Source: JANNGZ01 sp031404155
GTDB lineage: Bacteria; Pseudomonadota; Gammaproteobacteria; Burkholderiales; Burkholderiaceae_C
Direction: 5' to 3'
Length of the DNA: 10,748 nucleotides
Assembly: GCA_031404155.1 (NCBI GenBank)
Contig: JANNGZ010000392.1
Coordinates: 1-10,748, forward strand
A program made the translations under genes and the position numbers. The notes under the pieces are model-generated. The model was not told the DNA's origin and did no database searches. It saw only the letters and a list, made by a program, of their open reading frames with translations. Shown piece after piece: positions 1 to 5,740 of the stretch. Within the stretch, counting starts at the first letter, position 1; every line of letters begins with the position of its first letter.

Positions 1-20
1 CATGACTGAGCTGAGCTATC

Positions 21-929
21 TCATCGTCGAGCGCGTGCTCCCGGGTTCATGAACTCGAACAGCAGGCCGTAGATGCCGATCATCATCAGCACCAGGGCCA
101 GGCTCGGGTCGCTGATCGCCGCCAGCAGCCGGCCGCGCCAGTCGGGCTCCACGGCCACGATGGGAGCCTTCGCGGTGGCCAGCGTGATGCTGCCGGCGCC
201 CGCCCCCGCACCCGATCCACCGAGCGCGATCACGCGGCCGTCGAGCTGGCGCAGCAGGTCGGGCACGTCGGCGGCGACCAGGTCGATCACCTTGCGCGCC
301 AGGGCGTCGTGCGCCGACAGGCTCACCGACTCGCGCACCGCCTGCTCGGCCCAGGCGATGTCGCGTCCGCGCAGTTGCGCCAGGCTGCGCAGGTAGGCGG
401 CGGCGTCGTTGATCCGCTTGGCGGCCATGGTGTCGTGGCCGGCCTCGGCTGCCGAGCCCGAAGACGCCGCCGATCCCGCGCTCGGCGGCCGGGCCGGCGG
501 CTCCGCGCGGCCACCAGGCGACGGCAGGCCGATGGCCACCGGCGTGGCCGCGCCGACATTGGTGCCCGGGGCCATGGCCGCGATGTGCGCGGCGTAGAGG
601 ATGTAGGTGCCGGCGCTGGCCGCGCGCGCGCCCTGCGGCGCGACGAATCCTGCTACCGGCACCGGCGATGCGAGGATGTCCTTGATGATGCTGCGCATCG
701 CGGTGTCCAGGCCGCCCGGCGTGTCCATCTGCAGCACGACGAGTTGCGCGCGCGCCTGCGTCGCGCGCTCCAGCGTGCGGTGGACCTGGTCGGCGCTGGC
801 GGGGCCGATGGCGCCGTCGAGCTGCATCACGAAGACCGGCGCCGCGGCGCTCGGAAGCGGCGCATCGGCTGCGTTCGCGAGTGCCGCCAGCAGCAGCGCA
901 GCGAATGGCAGCCAGGCGTGGGATGTCAT
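21..929 (-). CDS. NfeD-type membrane serine protease (ClpP class), C-terminally truncated
   Basis: This is the protease part of a long-form NfeD/1510-N family protein, a membrane-anchored serine protease of the ClpP fold that cuts membrane-associated substrates. A signal peptide occupies residues 1-22. Strand/loop motifs LVVLQMDTPGG (63-73) and ARAASAGTYI (101-110) carry the probable nucleophile Ser105; Lys171 in AAKRINDA fits the catalytic lysine of the Ser-Lys dyad. A Pro/Ala/Ser-rich linker lies at 135-165. The first hydrophobic segment of the membrane part (about 278-293, ending FEFMNPG) is intact, but after Gly297 the protein becomes ARARR and stops. The remaining transmembrane helices and the soluble NfeD domain of long-form members (usually over 430 residues) are absent. 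The ATG at 929 is chosen because the signal peptide starts there; it lies 19 bases after the dodecin stop on the same strand. Family assignment is firm; the 3' end is abnormal and may be a rearrangement, a contig end or an assembly error. Confidence 0.85.
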   Translation of the reverse strand: MTSHAWLPFAALLLAALANAADAPLPSAAAPVFVMQLDGAIGPASADQVHRTLERATQARAQLVVLQMDTPGGLDTAMRSIIKDILASPVPVAGFVAPQGARAASAGTYILYAAHIAAMAPGTNVGAATPVAIGLPSPGGRAEPPARPPSAGSAASSGSAAEAGHDTMAAKRINDAAAYLRSLAQLRGRDIAWAEQAVRESVSLSAHDALARKVIDLVAADVPDLLRQLDGRVIALGGSGAGAGAGSITLATAKAPIVAVEPDWRGRLLAAISDPSLALVLMMIGIYGLLFEFMNPGARARR

Positions 930-948
930 GGCGGGGCCCGCTGTGGCG

Positions 949-1158
949 CTAGTTCTCCAGTCGGAAGCCCACCTTCAGCGTCACCTGGTAATGCGCTACC
1001 TTGCCGTCGGCGACATGGCCGCGCATTTCGGTCACCTGGAACCAGTCGATCTTGCGCAGCGTCTTGGCGGCGGTCTCGATGGCGTTCTGGATCGCGGCGT
1101 CGGTGCTGGTGGTCGACGAGCCGACCAGTTCGACGAGCTTGTAGACATGGTCCGCCAT
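949..1158 (-). CDS. Dodecin family flavin-binding protein
   Basis: This is a complete 69-residue dodecin. Dodecins form hollow dodecamers that bind flavins or coenzyme A and are thought to buffer or store flavin in the cytoplasm. The whole length fits: an N-terminal strand (ADHVYKLVELVGSS), one amphipathic helix (about 18-35, TDAAIQNAIETAAKTLRKI), then two strands, with the aromatic flavin-stacking Trp39 in IDWFQVTEMRG and Gln58 in HYQVTLKVGF, corresponding to the conserved Trp and Gln of the family. The start at 1158 is preceded by AGGAG (1165-1169 on the plus strand) at six bases, which rules out the longer in-frame extension upstream. Its stop is 19 bases before the nfeD-like gene, so the two may be co-transcribed. 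No reason for that pairing is visible. Confidence 0.93.
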   Translation of the reverse strand: MADHVYKLVELVGSSTTSTDAAIQNAIETAAKTLRKIDWFQVTEMRGHVADGKVAHYQVTLKVGFRLEN

Positions 1159-1312
1159 CACGCACTCCTGGTGGTGTGCCGGCGCTCGATCGGCCTGGGC
1201 AGGCCGCGATTGCAGCCGATGGCGCCGTGCCGGGCCTGCCCTTGCCAGCACAGCGTACACCTGCGCGCCAGGCTCCACCAGCGCCAACCCGGCGCCGGCA
1301 TGCGACCCCAGC
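1159..1312. other. Intergenic region between PLD-like gene and dodecin
   Basis: There are 154 bases between the PLD-like stop and the dodecin start. Apart from the dodecin ribosome binding site I see no convincing -35/-10 pair, no terminator with a T tract and no small gene. The base composition is as GC-rich as the neighbouring coding sequence. Confidence 0.5.
1165..1169 (-). promoter_or_regulatory. Ribosome binding site of dodecin gene
   Basis: The minus strand reads AGGAG followed by six bases and ATG. It fixes the 69-residue dodecin start and argues against the 161-codon open frame that continues upstream. Confidence 0.75.
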
Positions 1313-2668
1313 TCAAACCTCCCGATGGTCCGCCGGCACGATCTGCACAAAGCCACCCGCGCGCAGTGTTGCCGGCGCCACGCGCCGGGTTGCCCCGGGG
1401 CTCGGGACCTTCTTGAACGCGGTCTCCCAGTCACCCTCGAAGATGTCGGTGAAGTACTTCGCGATGCCCTTGTGCGTCAGCAGCAACCCGGCTTCGCGGT
1501 TCTTGCTCACCGCGGAGTCGGACCAGTTCTGCGAGCTGACGAGCACCGTTGCGCCATCGACGATGACGAGCTTGTTGTGGCAGTGTACGAAGCGGCTGGT
1601 GTCGATGTAGCGCAGGTTCTGGTCCAGCGCCAGGCCGTATTTCGACTTCAGCAGGGTGGCGTTCGCGCGCTCCTTTTTGGCCTCGTCGGGGCCGAAGACC
1701 TTGCCCAGGACGATGCGCACGTCCAGCGCCGGGTTGGCGTCCATCGCTTCGCGTATGGCTGCGAGCAGCCGCGCGATCTCGGGCTGGCTGCCGCGGATGT
1801 ACTGCTGCTCGATCAGGATCGAGCGCCCGGCGGCGCGCAGCACCTCCGGAATCAGCGTCATGTAGTTGTCGGGGCTGAGCACCGGCTGTACGGATAGAGA
1901 CGACGTGAACTTGAAGCGCTTGCTCGGGAACAGTGTCTTCGGAATCCGCTGGGGTGCCGCCTCGACCCACAGGGCCTGCGCCGCGGGAAGCAACTGCACC
2001 TCCTCGGGTGCGATGGCGTTCAGCTCGAGGGCGATGTCCGAGCGGAGCAGCTTGGTGAAGAAGCGCGCCATTGGCTCTGACTTGACCGCCAGGCCCGTGT
2101 CCCGATTGCCGCGAACGAAGTGTTCCGGGTCGCCACCGTCATCCTCGTTGAGCGGGATGCTGTTGTTTGAATAGTTGCCGCTCTGCACCAGGGTCCAGGT
2201 GCCGTCGATGACGATGAACTTCTCGTGGCATGAACTGAAGAAGTGCGCTCTCCGGCTGGTGCACGCCGGCGCCCGAACGCCTTCGACGCCGACCGCGATC
2301 AGCCCGTTGAAGAGGTCGGCTTCGGCGCCCGCGCTTTCCACGTCCAGCATCAGCGTGACCTTGACACCGCGGCTCATCGCGTTGAGCAGCAGCGTCTTCA
2401 TGTGCGCGGCCGTGAAGTCGTAGATGCCGATCAGGATGGACTTGGTGGCGGAGTCGATCAGGCGCTTGGTGACCGCGTAGGTTGAGTCGGGCGAGGCGTA
2501 GGCGATGATTTCCTCGGCCACCTTGAACGCGGGTACCTTGATCTTGGTGTAGGGCTCGAGCACGCAGCCTCGGAAGGACTCGATCGACGGGCCTTCGGCG
2601 CTGAAGGCCTCGGCGGTGTCGGCCGTGTTGGCGGTGGCGGCGCTGTGCAGCAGGACATAGGCGGGCAT
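1313..2668 (-). CDS. Phospholipase D-superfamily protein with two HKD motifs
   Basis: This is a 451-residue protein of the phospholipase D superfamily, whose members hydrolyse or transfer phosphodiester bonds in phospholipids or nucleic acids through a phospho-histidine intermediate. Two complete HxKxxxxD motifs are present: HEKFIVID (His148, Lys150, Asp155) followed by SGNYSNNS, and HNKLVIVD (His364, Lys366, Asp371) followed by SSQNWSDSAVSKNREAGL. They sit in two duplicated lobes (about 60-210 and 265-415), each opened by an ILIGIYDF/ILIEQQY strand. There is no signal peptide or membrane helix, so the protein is probably cytoplasmic unless exported by a specialised route. The ATG at 2668 is preceded by GGAGG at eight bases, supporting the start. 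The first 30 residues are Ala/Ser/Thr-rich and match no motif I know. The architecture fits both cardiolipin-synthase-like enzymes and PLD-type nucleases; the lack of membrane helices disfavours classical cardiolipin synthase. The substrate cannot be read from the sequence. Confidence 0.88.
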   Translation of the reverse strand: MPAYVLLHSAATANTADTAEAFSAEGPSIESFRGCVLEPYTKIKVPAFKVAEEIIAYASPDSTYAVTKRLIDSATKSILIGIYDFTAAHMKTLLLNAMSRGVKVTLMLDVESAGAEADLFNGLIAVGVEGVRAPACTSRRAHFFSSCHEKFIVIDGTWTLVQSGNYSNNSIPLNEDDGGDPEHFVRGNRDTGLAVKSEPMARFFTKLLRSDIALELNAIAPEEVQLLPAAQALWVEAAPQRIPKTLFPSKRFKFTSSLSVQPVLSPDNYMTLIPEVLRAAGRSILIEQQYIRGSQPEIARLLAAIREAMDANPALDVRIVLGKVFGPDEAKKERANATLLKSKYGLALDQNLRYIDTSRFVHCHNKLVIVDGATVLVSSQNWSDSAVSKNREAGLLLTHKGIAKYFTDIFEGDWETAFKKVPSPGATRRVAPATLRAGGFVQIVPADHREV

Positions 2669-2676
2669 GGATGGAT

Positions 2677-2681
2677 CCTCC
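2677..2681 (-). promoter_or_regulatory. Ribosome binding site of PLD-like gene
   Basis: The minus strand reads GGAGG, then eight bases, then the ATG at 2668. This is one of the strongest Shine-Dalgarno sequences in the window and supports independent, efficient translation of the PLD-like gene. Confidence 0.75.
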
Positions 2682-2752
2682 GTGGCGTGGTCTCACTCAC
2701 CCGCAGCGCGAGCTTGGCACCGCATTCTGGTCGAAGGCCTCGTGGCGTGGCA

Positions 2753-4126
2753 TCAAACCTCAGCCGCAGCCGTGTGGACCCCGTTTGGCCGGGCTGCTCG
2801 TGAACCGCCGCGATCGACCGGCCACACCGCCGTGACCTCGAGCCCGGGCTCCGCGCGGCGGATGCGCAGCGAGCCGCCATGCGCCTGCGCCACCAGCTGG
2901 CACAGGTACAAGCCGAGGCCGACACCGCCGGTGGCGCGCTGGCGTGCGCTGTCCACGCGGTAGAAGGGTTCGGCCAGGTGCGCCAGCTGCTCCTCGTCCA
3001 CGCCGGGGCCGAAGTCGCGCACGCTCAAGTGCAGTTGCCGATCGGGGTCGAGGCTCAGCGACAGCACCGGCGGCGCTGGTGCACCCGCGCCGTGGCGCAG
3101 CGCGTTGTCGAGCAGGTTGCGCAGCAGCAGGCGCAGGCGCATCGGGTCGGCCTGCGTGGGGCCGAGTTGCTCGTCGAGTTGCAGGCTGAGTCCCGCATTG
3201 GAAAACTGCGTAGCGACCATCTCGCGCACCAGCGCGGGCAGGTTCAGGCTTTCAGTGTGCAGCGCGGCATGGCCGCTGGCCAGGCGTTCGCTTTCCAGCA
3301 GCTCGGTGATCAGGTCGCGCATCTCGCCCAAGTCGCGCAAGAGCGCGCTGCGGTGCTCACCTTCTTCCACCAGCTCGGCGTTGACGCGGGCGCGGGTGAG
3401 CGGGCTGCGCAGCTCGTGGCTGATGGCCAGCAGCAGCGCGCGTTTGGCGTCGAGCTTGCCGTGAAGGCTCTGCGCCATGCGGTTGATGCGCTCGGCCAGG
3501 TCGCCGAGTTCATCGTTGCGGCGCACCGGGATCAGCGGCGCGAACTCACCCGCGCCGAAGCGGGCCACGCCGGCGCCGATGTCGTCGAGCGGGCGCAGCA
3601 TGCGGCGCACGAACGCGAAGGCCAGGCCGGTGAGCAGCAGCAGCGCCGCGAGGGTGAGCCAGCCGAAGATGCGCGGGCCGGATGTGGGCAGCGGGCCGGC
3701 CAGGCCGAAGCGGATGCGGTGTCCGTCCGTGGTGGTGCGCGCCAAGCTCCAGCCGTCGCTGCCGAACTCGCGTTCGCCATCGTCGTGACTCCAACGCTTG
3801 GGCACGTGGCGGTCGGGTTGCGAGTCGTAGTGCATTTGCGGCCCGTCGATGCGGATCGACACCGGCAGCCGCGCCACGATGGCCCTGGCGCGTGCCTCGT
3901 CGGGCGGCGAGCCGATCTCTGCCGCGAGCTTGTCGACATAGTCGGCCACCAGTGGCTTGGCATAACCTTGCCAGCCGCCCCGCAGCACGCGCTGCATGCC
4001 GAACAGGAAGACCGCGCTGGTGGCCAGCGCCAGCAGCAGGAAGAGCGTGACCAGGCGCCACTTGAGTGAATGGCGCCAACGGTGGCGCGCGGCGTGCCAG
4101 CGTTGCTTCCGATGCGGCTTCGTCAC
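2753..4126 (-). CDS. Sensor histidine kinase, CpxA/RstB-like
   Basis: This is a membrane sensor kinase partnered with the response regulator upstream on the same strand. Numbered from a GTG at 4126 (457 residues), it has TM1 at about 25-42 (LVTLFLLLALATSAVFLF), a periplasmic sensor of about 110 residues (45-152), TM2 at about 154-173, a HAMP linker, the dimerisation/phospho-acceptor box ISHELRSPLTRAR with His237, an N box RNLLDNALRH (Asn341), a G1 box RDFGPGVDE (Asp371) and a G2 box GGVGLGLYL (about 400-406). All catalytic elements are intact. The start is uncertain: the frame stays open back to a GTG at 4360 that overlaps the regulator stop, but those 78 extra codons are intergenic repeat sequence and encode low-complexity Arg/Ala/Gly. 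GTG 4126 has a G-rich stretch (GGGGGG) just upstream, leaves a basic N-terminus directly before TM1, and is preferred. The ligand cannot be read; the neighbouring Spy-like gene suggests envelope stress or metal. Confidence 0.9.
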   Translation of the reverse strand: MTKPHRKQRWHAARHRWRHSLKWRLVTLFLLLALATSAVFLFGMQRVLRGGWQGYAKPLVADYVDKLAAEIGSPPDEARARAIVARLPVSIRIDGPQMHYDSQPDRHVPKRWSHDDGEREFGSDGWSLARTTTDGHRIRFGLAGPLPTSGPRIFGWLTLAALLLLTGLAFAFVRRMLRPLDDIGAGVARFGAGEFAPLIPVRRNDELGDLAERINRMAQSLHGKLDAKRALLLAISHELRSPLTRARVNAELVEEGEHRSALLRDLGEMRDLITELLESERLASGHAALHTESLNLPALVREMVATQFSNAGLSLQLDEQLGPTQADPMRLRLLLRNLLDNALRHGAGAPAPPVLSLSLDPDRQLHLSVRDFGPGVDEEQLAHLAEPFYRVDSARQRATGGVGLGLYLCQLVAQAHGGSLRIRRAEPGLEVTAVWPVDRGGSRAARPNGVHTAAAEV

Positions 4127-4127
4127 C

Positions 4128-4357
4128 GTGCCCCCCAGGCGCTGCGCGACGGCGCGGCCTGCAAGGCCGAGCGGCTTCGCAGCGGCCGCGCGCCGCTTCT
4201 TTGTGCCCCCCAGGCGCTGCGCGCCGGCCCCCCGTGGGGGGCCGAGTGCCGCGGCTCCATGCCCGCCTGCGCGGGCATGGACGGCACGAGGAGGCGGCGC
4301 GTCTCGCGACGCCGCGGCCTGCAAGGCTGAGCGGCTTCGGAGCGGCCGTGCGCCGCT
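4128..4357. repeat. Cluster of direct and inverted repeats between regulator and kinase
   Basis: Four repeat elements are packed into about 230 bases. (1) A 21-base exact direct repeat at 4128-4148 and 4203-4223, beginning GTGCCCCCCAGG. (2) A 44-base direct repeat at 4154-4197 and 4314-4357 with three mismatches, containing GCGGCCTGCAAGGC. (3) A perfect inverted repeat GGCCCCCC/GGGGGGCC at 4226-4243 with a two-base loop. (4) A perfect 10-base inverted repeat CCATGCCCGC/GCGGGCATGG at 4257-4280 with a four-base loop. No T tract follows either hairpin on the minus strand, so they do not look like intrinsic terminators. From memory, such C-run and CATGCCCGC palindromes recur between genes in Burkholderiales, like REP elements. 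The second copy of the 44-base unit ends exactly at the regulator stop codon. Confidence 0.85.
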
Positions 4358-5046
4358 CACATGCGCACCCCGGCAAAGGTGTAGCCGGCGTTGCGCAAGG
4401 TGTGGATGCAGTCCAGCGGCTCGAGCTTGCGGCGCAGGCGGCTGACCAGGATGTCCACGGCGCGGCTGTGGATGTCCTCGGCCGAGCGGCCGCGCAGTTT
4501 TTCCAGAATGTCGTCGCGGCTGAACACCTTGTGCGGCGCCGCGGCCAGCAGCGCCAACAGCTCGAACTCGGTGCTGGTGAGTTCGACCGTTTCGCTATGG
4601 CGCATCACGCTGCGGCGGTCGAGGTCGATCTCGAGGCCTTCGAAGCGCAGCCGGCGCGCGCCACTCGCGGAAGGGTCGGGCACCACGCGGCGCAGGATGG
4701 TCTGCACACGCGCCAGCAGTTCGCGCGGCTCGAAGGGCTTGGGCAGGTAGTCGTCGGCGCCGAGCTCGAGGCCGACCACGCGGTCCATCACGTCGCCGCG
4801 CGCGGTGAGCATCACGATCGGCAGCGCGCTTTCCTTGCGGATCGTGCGGCAGAGTTCGAAGCCGTCCATCTCGGGCAGCATCACGTCGAGGATCGCGGCG
4901 TCAAAGCCTGAGCCCTTCTCGCGCAACAGCGCCAGCCCGGCGCTGGGCCGGGTGGCGTGCTGCAGCTCGAAGCCGGCCCGCGCGAAGTACGCCGCCAGTG
5001 GCGGGCCGAGCAGTTCGTCGTCGTCGATCAGCAGCAGGCGCGGCAT
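4357..5046 (-). CDS. OmpR/PhoB-family response regulator
   Basis: This is a 229-residue two-component response regulator. The receiver domain (about 1-115) has the acidic pocket DDD at 8-10, phospho-acceptor Asp54 in AILDVMLPEMDG, switch Thr81 in MLTARGD and Lys103 in LPKPFEP. A winged-helix DNA-binding domain of the OmpR type follows (about 132-225), with LTSTEFELLALLA, the recognition-helix region SAEDIHSRAVDILVSRLRRKLEP and the closing wing IHTLRNAGYTF. All expected residues are present, so it should be a functional phosphorylation-dependent transcription factor. The start at 5046 lacks a strong Shine-Dalgarno. It lies 33 bases after the Spy-like stop, so the regulator is probably translated from a shared transcript with it. 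Its cognate kinase follows after the repeat cluster. The likely target is the promoter upstream of the Spy-like gene (inference from the usual autoregulation of Cpx/Rst-type operons). Confidence 0.93.
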   Translation of the reverse strand: MPRLLLIDDDELLGPPLAAYFARAGFELQHATRPSAGLALLREKGSGFDAAILDVMLPEMDGFELCRTIRKESALPIVMLTARGDVMDRVVGLELGADDYLPKPFEPRELLARVQTILRRVVPDPSASGARRLRFEGLEIDLDRRSVMRHSETVELTSTEFELLALLAAAPHKVFSRDDILEKLRGRSAEDIHSRAVDILVSRLRRKLEPLDCIHTLRNAGYTFAGVRM

Positions 5047-5079
5047 GCGGGCATTGTGTCGCGCTCGCTGAAGCGCCCC

Positions 5080-5562
5080 TCAGGAGCGGTGGCCCCAGCC
5101 ACGCCCACGGCTGGCCATGAACTCGCGCACCTTGGCCTGCTGCTCGGGCTTCAGGCTGTCGTAGAAGTCGGCCATCGCGGCGATGACGTCGGGGCTCTGC
5201 GTGGTGATGGCGCCGGTCTTGGCGTCGATGAGGCTCTTGGCCTTGGCGCGGTCGAAGGTCGGGCCCGCCACCAGCGATCGCAGCTCGGCGCGAGGGTCGG
5301 TGGTGCTGCCCACCAGCGCGTTGCGCTGCGCGCGCAGCTTGTCGGCCAGCACGCCGAGCTTGGCCTTCTGGGCCTCGTCGAGGTCCAGGCGGCTGCCGAC
5401 CTTGTCGACCACCTTGGCCTTCATCTTGGCCGCGTCCTCTTCGCTCATCGCGCTCCAGCCATAGCCGCCGCCGTGGCCGCGGTGCGAGCAGGCGGCCATG
5501 CCGCCGAAGAGAACGGAGGCGCCGAAGACGCCGGCCAGGGTTCGTTTGAGCCAGGGTTTCAT
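5080..5562 (-). CDS. Spy/CpxP-family periplasmic protein, probable lipoprotein
   Basis: This 160-residue protein resembles the Spy/CpxP/ZraP group: small, helical envelope proteins that act as ATP-independent chaperones or as accessory sensors of Cpx-type kinases. The N-terminus is a signal sequence ending in MAAC (Cys25), a plausible though not ideal lipobox. Two degenerate LTxxQ-like motifs, LDLDEAQ (59-65) and LKPEQQ (137-142), flank a charged helical core, which is the family hallmark. The mature ends are rich in His and Gly (SHRGHGGGYGW at 26-36; GRGWGHRS at the C-terminus), suggesting metal binding as in ZraP-like members; that is inference. The ATG at 5562 is preceded by AAGGA at about nine bases and begins the signal peptide; the longer open frame to 5625 has no such support. 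It sits 33 bases before the response regulator, forming a chaperone-regulator-kinase set. Confidence 0.85.
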   Translation of the reverse strand: MKPWLKRTLAGVFGASVLFGGMAACSHRGHGGGYGWSAMSEEDAAKMKAKVVDKVGSRLDLDEAQKAKLGVLADKLRAQRNALVGSTTDPRAELRSLVAGPTFDRAKAKSLIDAKTGAITTQSPDVIAAMADFYDSLKPEQQAKVREFMASRGRGWGHRS

Positions 5563-5740
5563 GGTGAGGGTCCTTGAGGGCCGCATCGGGGTTGATACGG
5601 GCCAGTGGTTGAACAAGGCCTTCACTGTGGCGAATAGCCCGCCGCGCGTCTTCTCGCGGCGGTATCGCCGGGTAACGTTTTTTGTCGCTCCGGGGGAGCG
5701 GGGAGCCGGGCGATGCCGTTGCGCGGCGCCGCCGCGATGC
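5563..5740. promoter_or_regulatory. Leader/promoter region of the Spy-like operon with two hairpins
   Basis: These 178 bases hold the likely promoter of the chaperone-regulator-kinase set. A perfect 8-base inverted repeat CCGCCGCG/CGCGGCGG spans 5639-5662 with an eight-base loop, and CGCTCC/GGAGCG spans 5686-5700 with a three-base loop. A T6 run at 5678-5683 lies between them on the plus strand. In the direction of the genes (minus) that run is A6, so neither hairpin works as an intrinsic terminator of the upstream gene. I cannot identify a convincing -35/-10 pair or a regulator box. Confidence 0.4.
5571..5575 (-). promoter_or_regulatory. Ribosome binding site of Spy-like gene
   Basis: The minus strand reads AAGGA, about nine bases ahead of the ATG at 5562. 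It decides the start that gives an intact signal peptide. Confidence 0.6.

Noticed and set aside
309..1610. Long plus-strand open frame over the protease, dodecin and PLD genes
   Set aside because: It is antisense to three genes with clear family motifs, has an Arg/Ala/Gly-rich composition with no motif, and is the expected by-product of high GC.
2681..2750. Direct repeat CGTGGCGTGG at 2681-2690 and 2741-2750 around the PLD-like leader
   Set aside because: It is ten bases of GC-rich sequence, itself internally repetitive; chance is a sufficient explanation and no regulator site is recognisable.
4127..4360. GTG 4360 as the kinase start, overlapping the regulator stop
   Set aside because: It would translate repeat DNA into 78 low-complexity residues before TM1; kept only as a finding.
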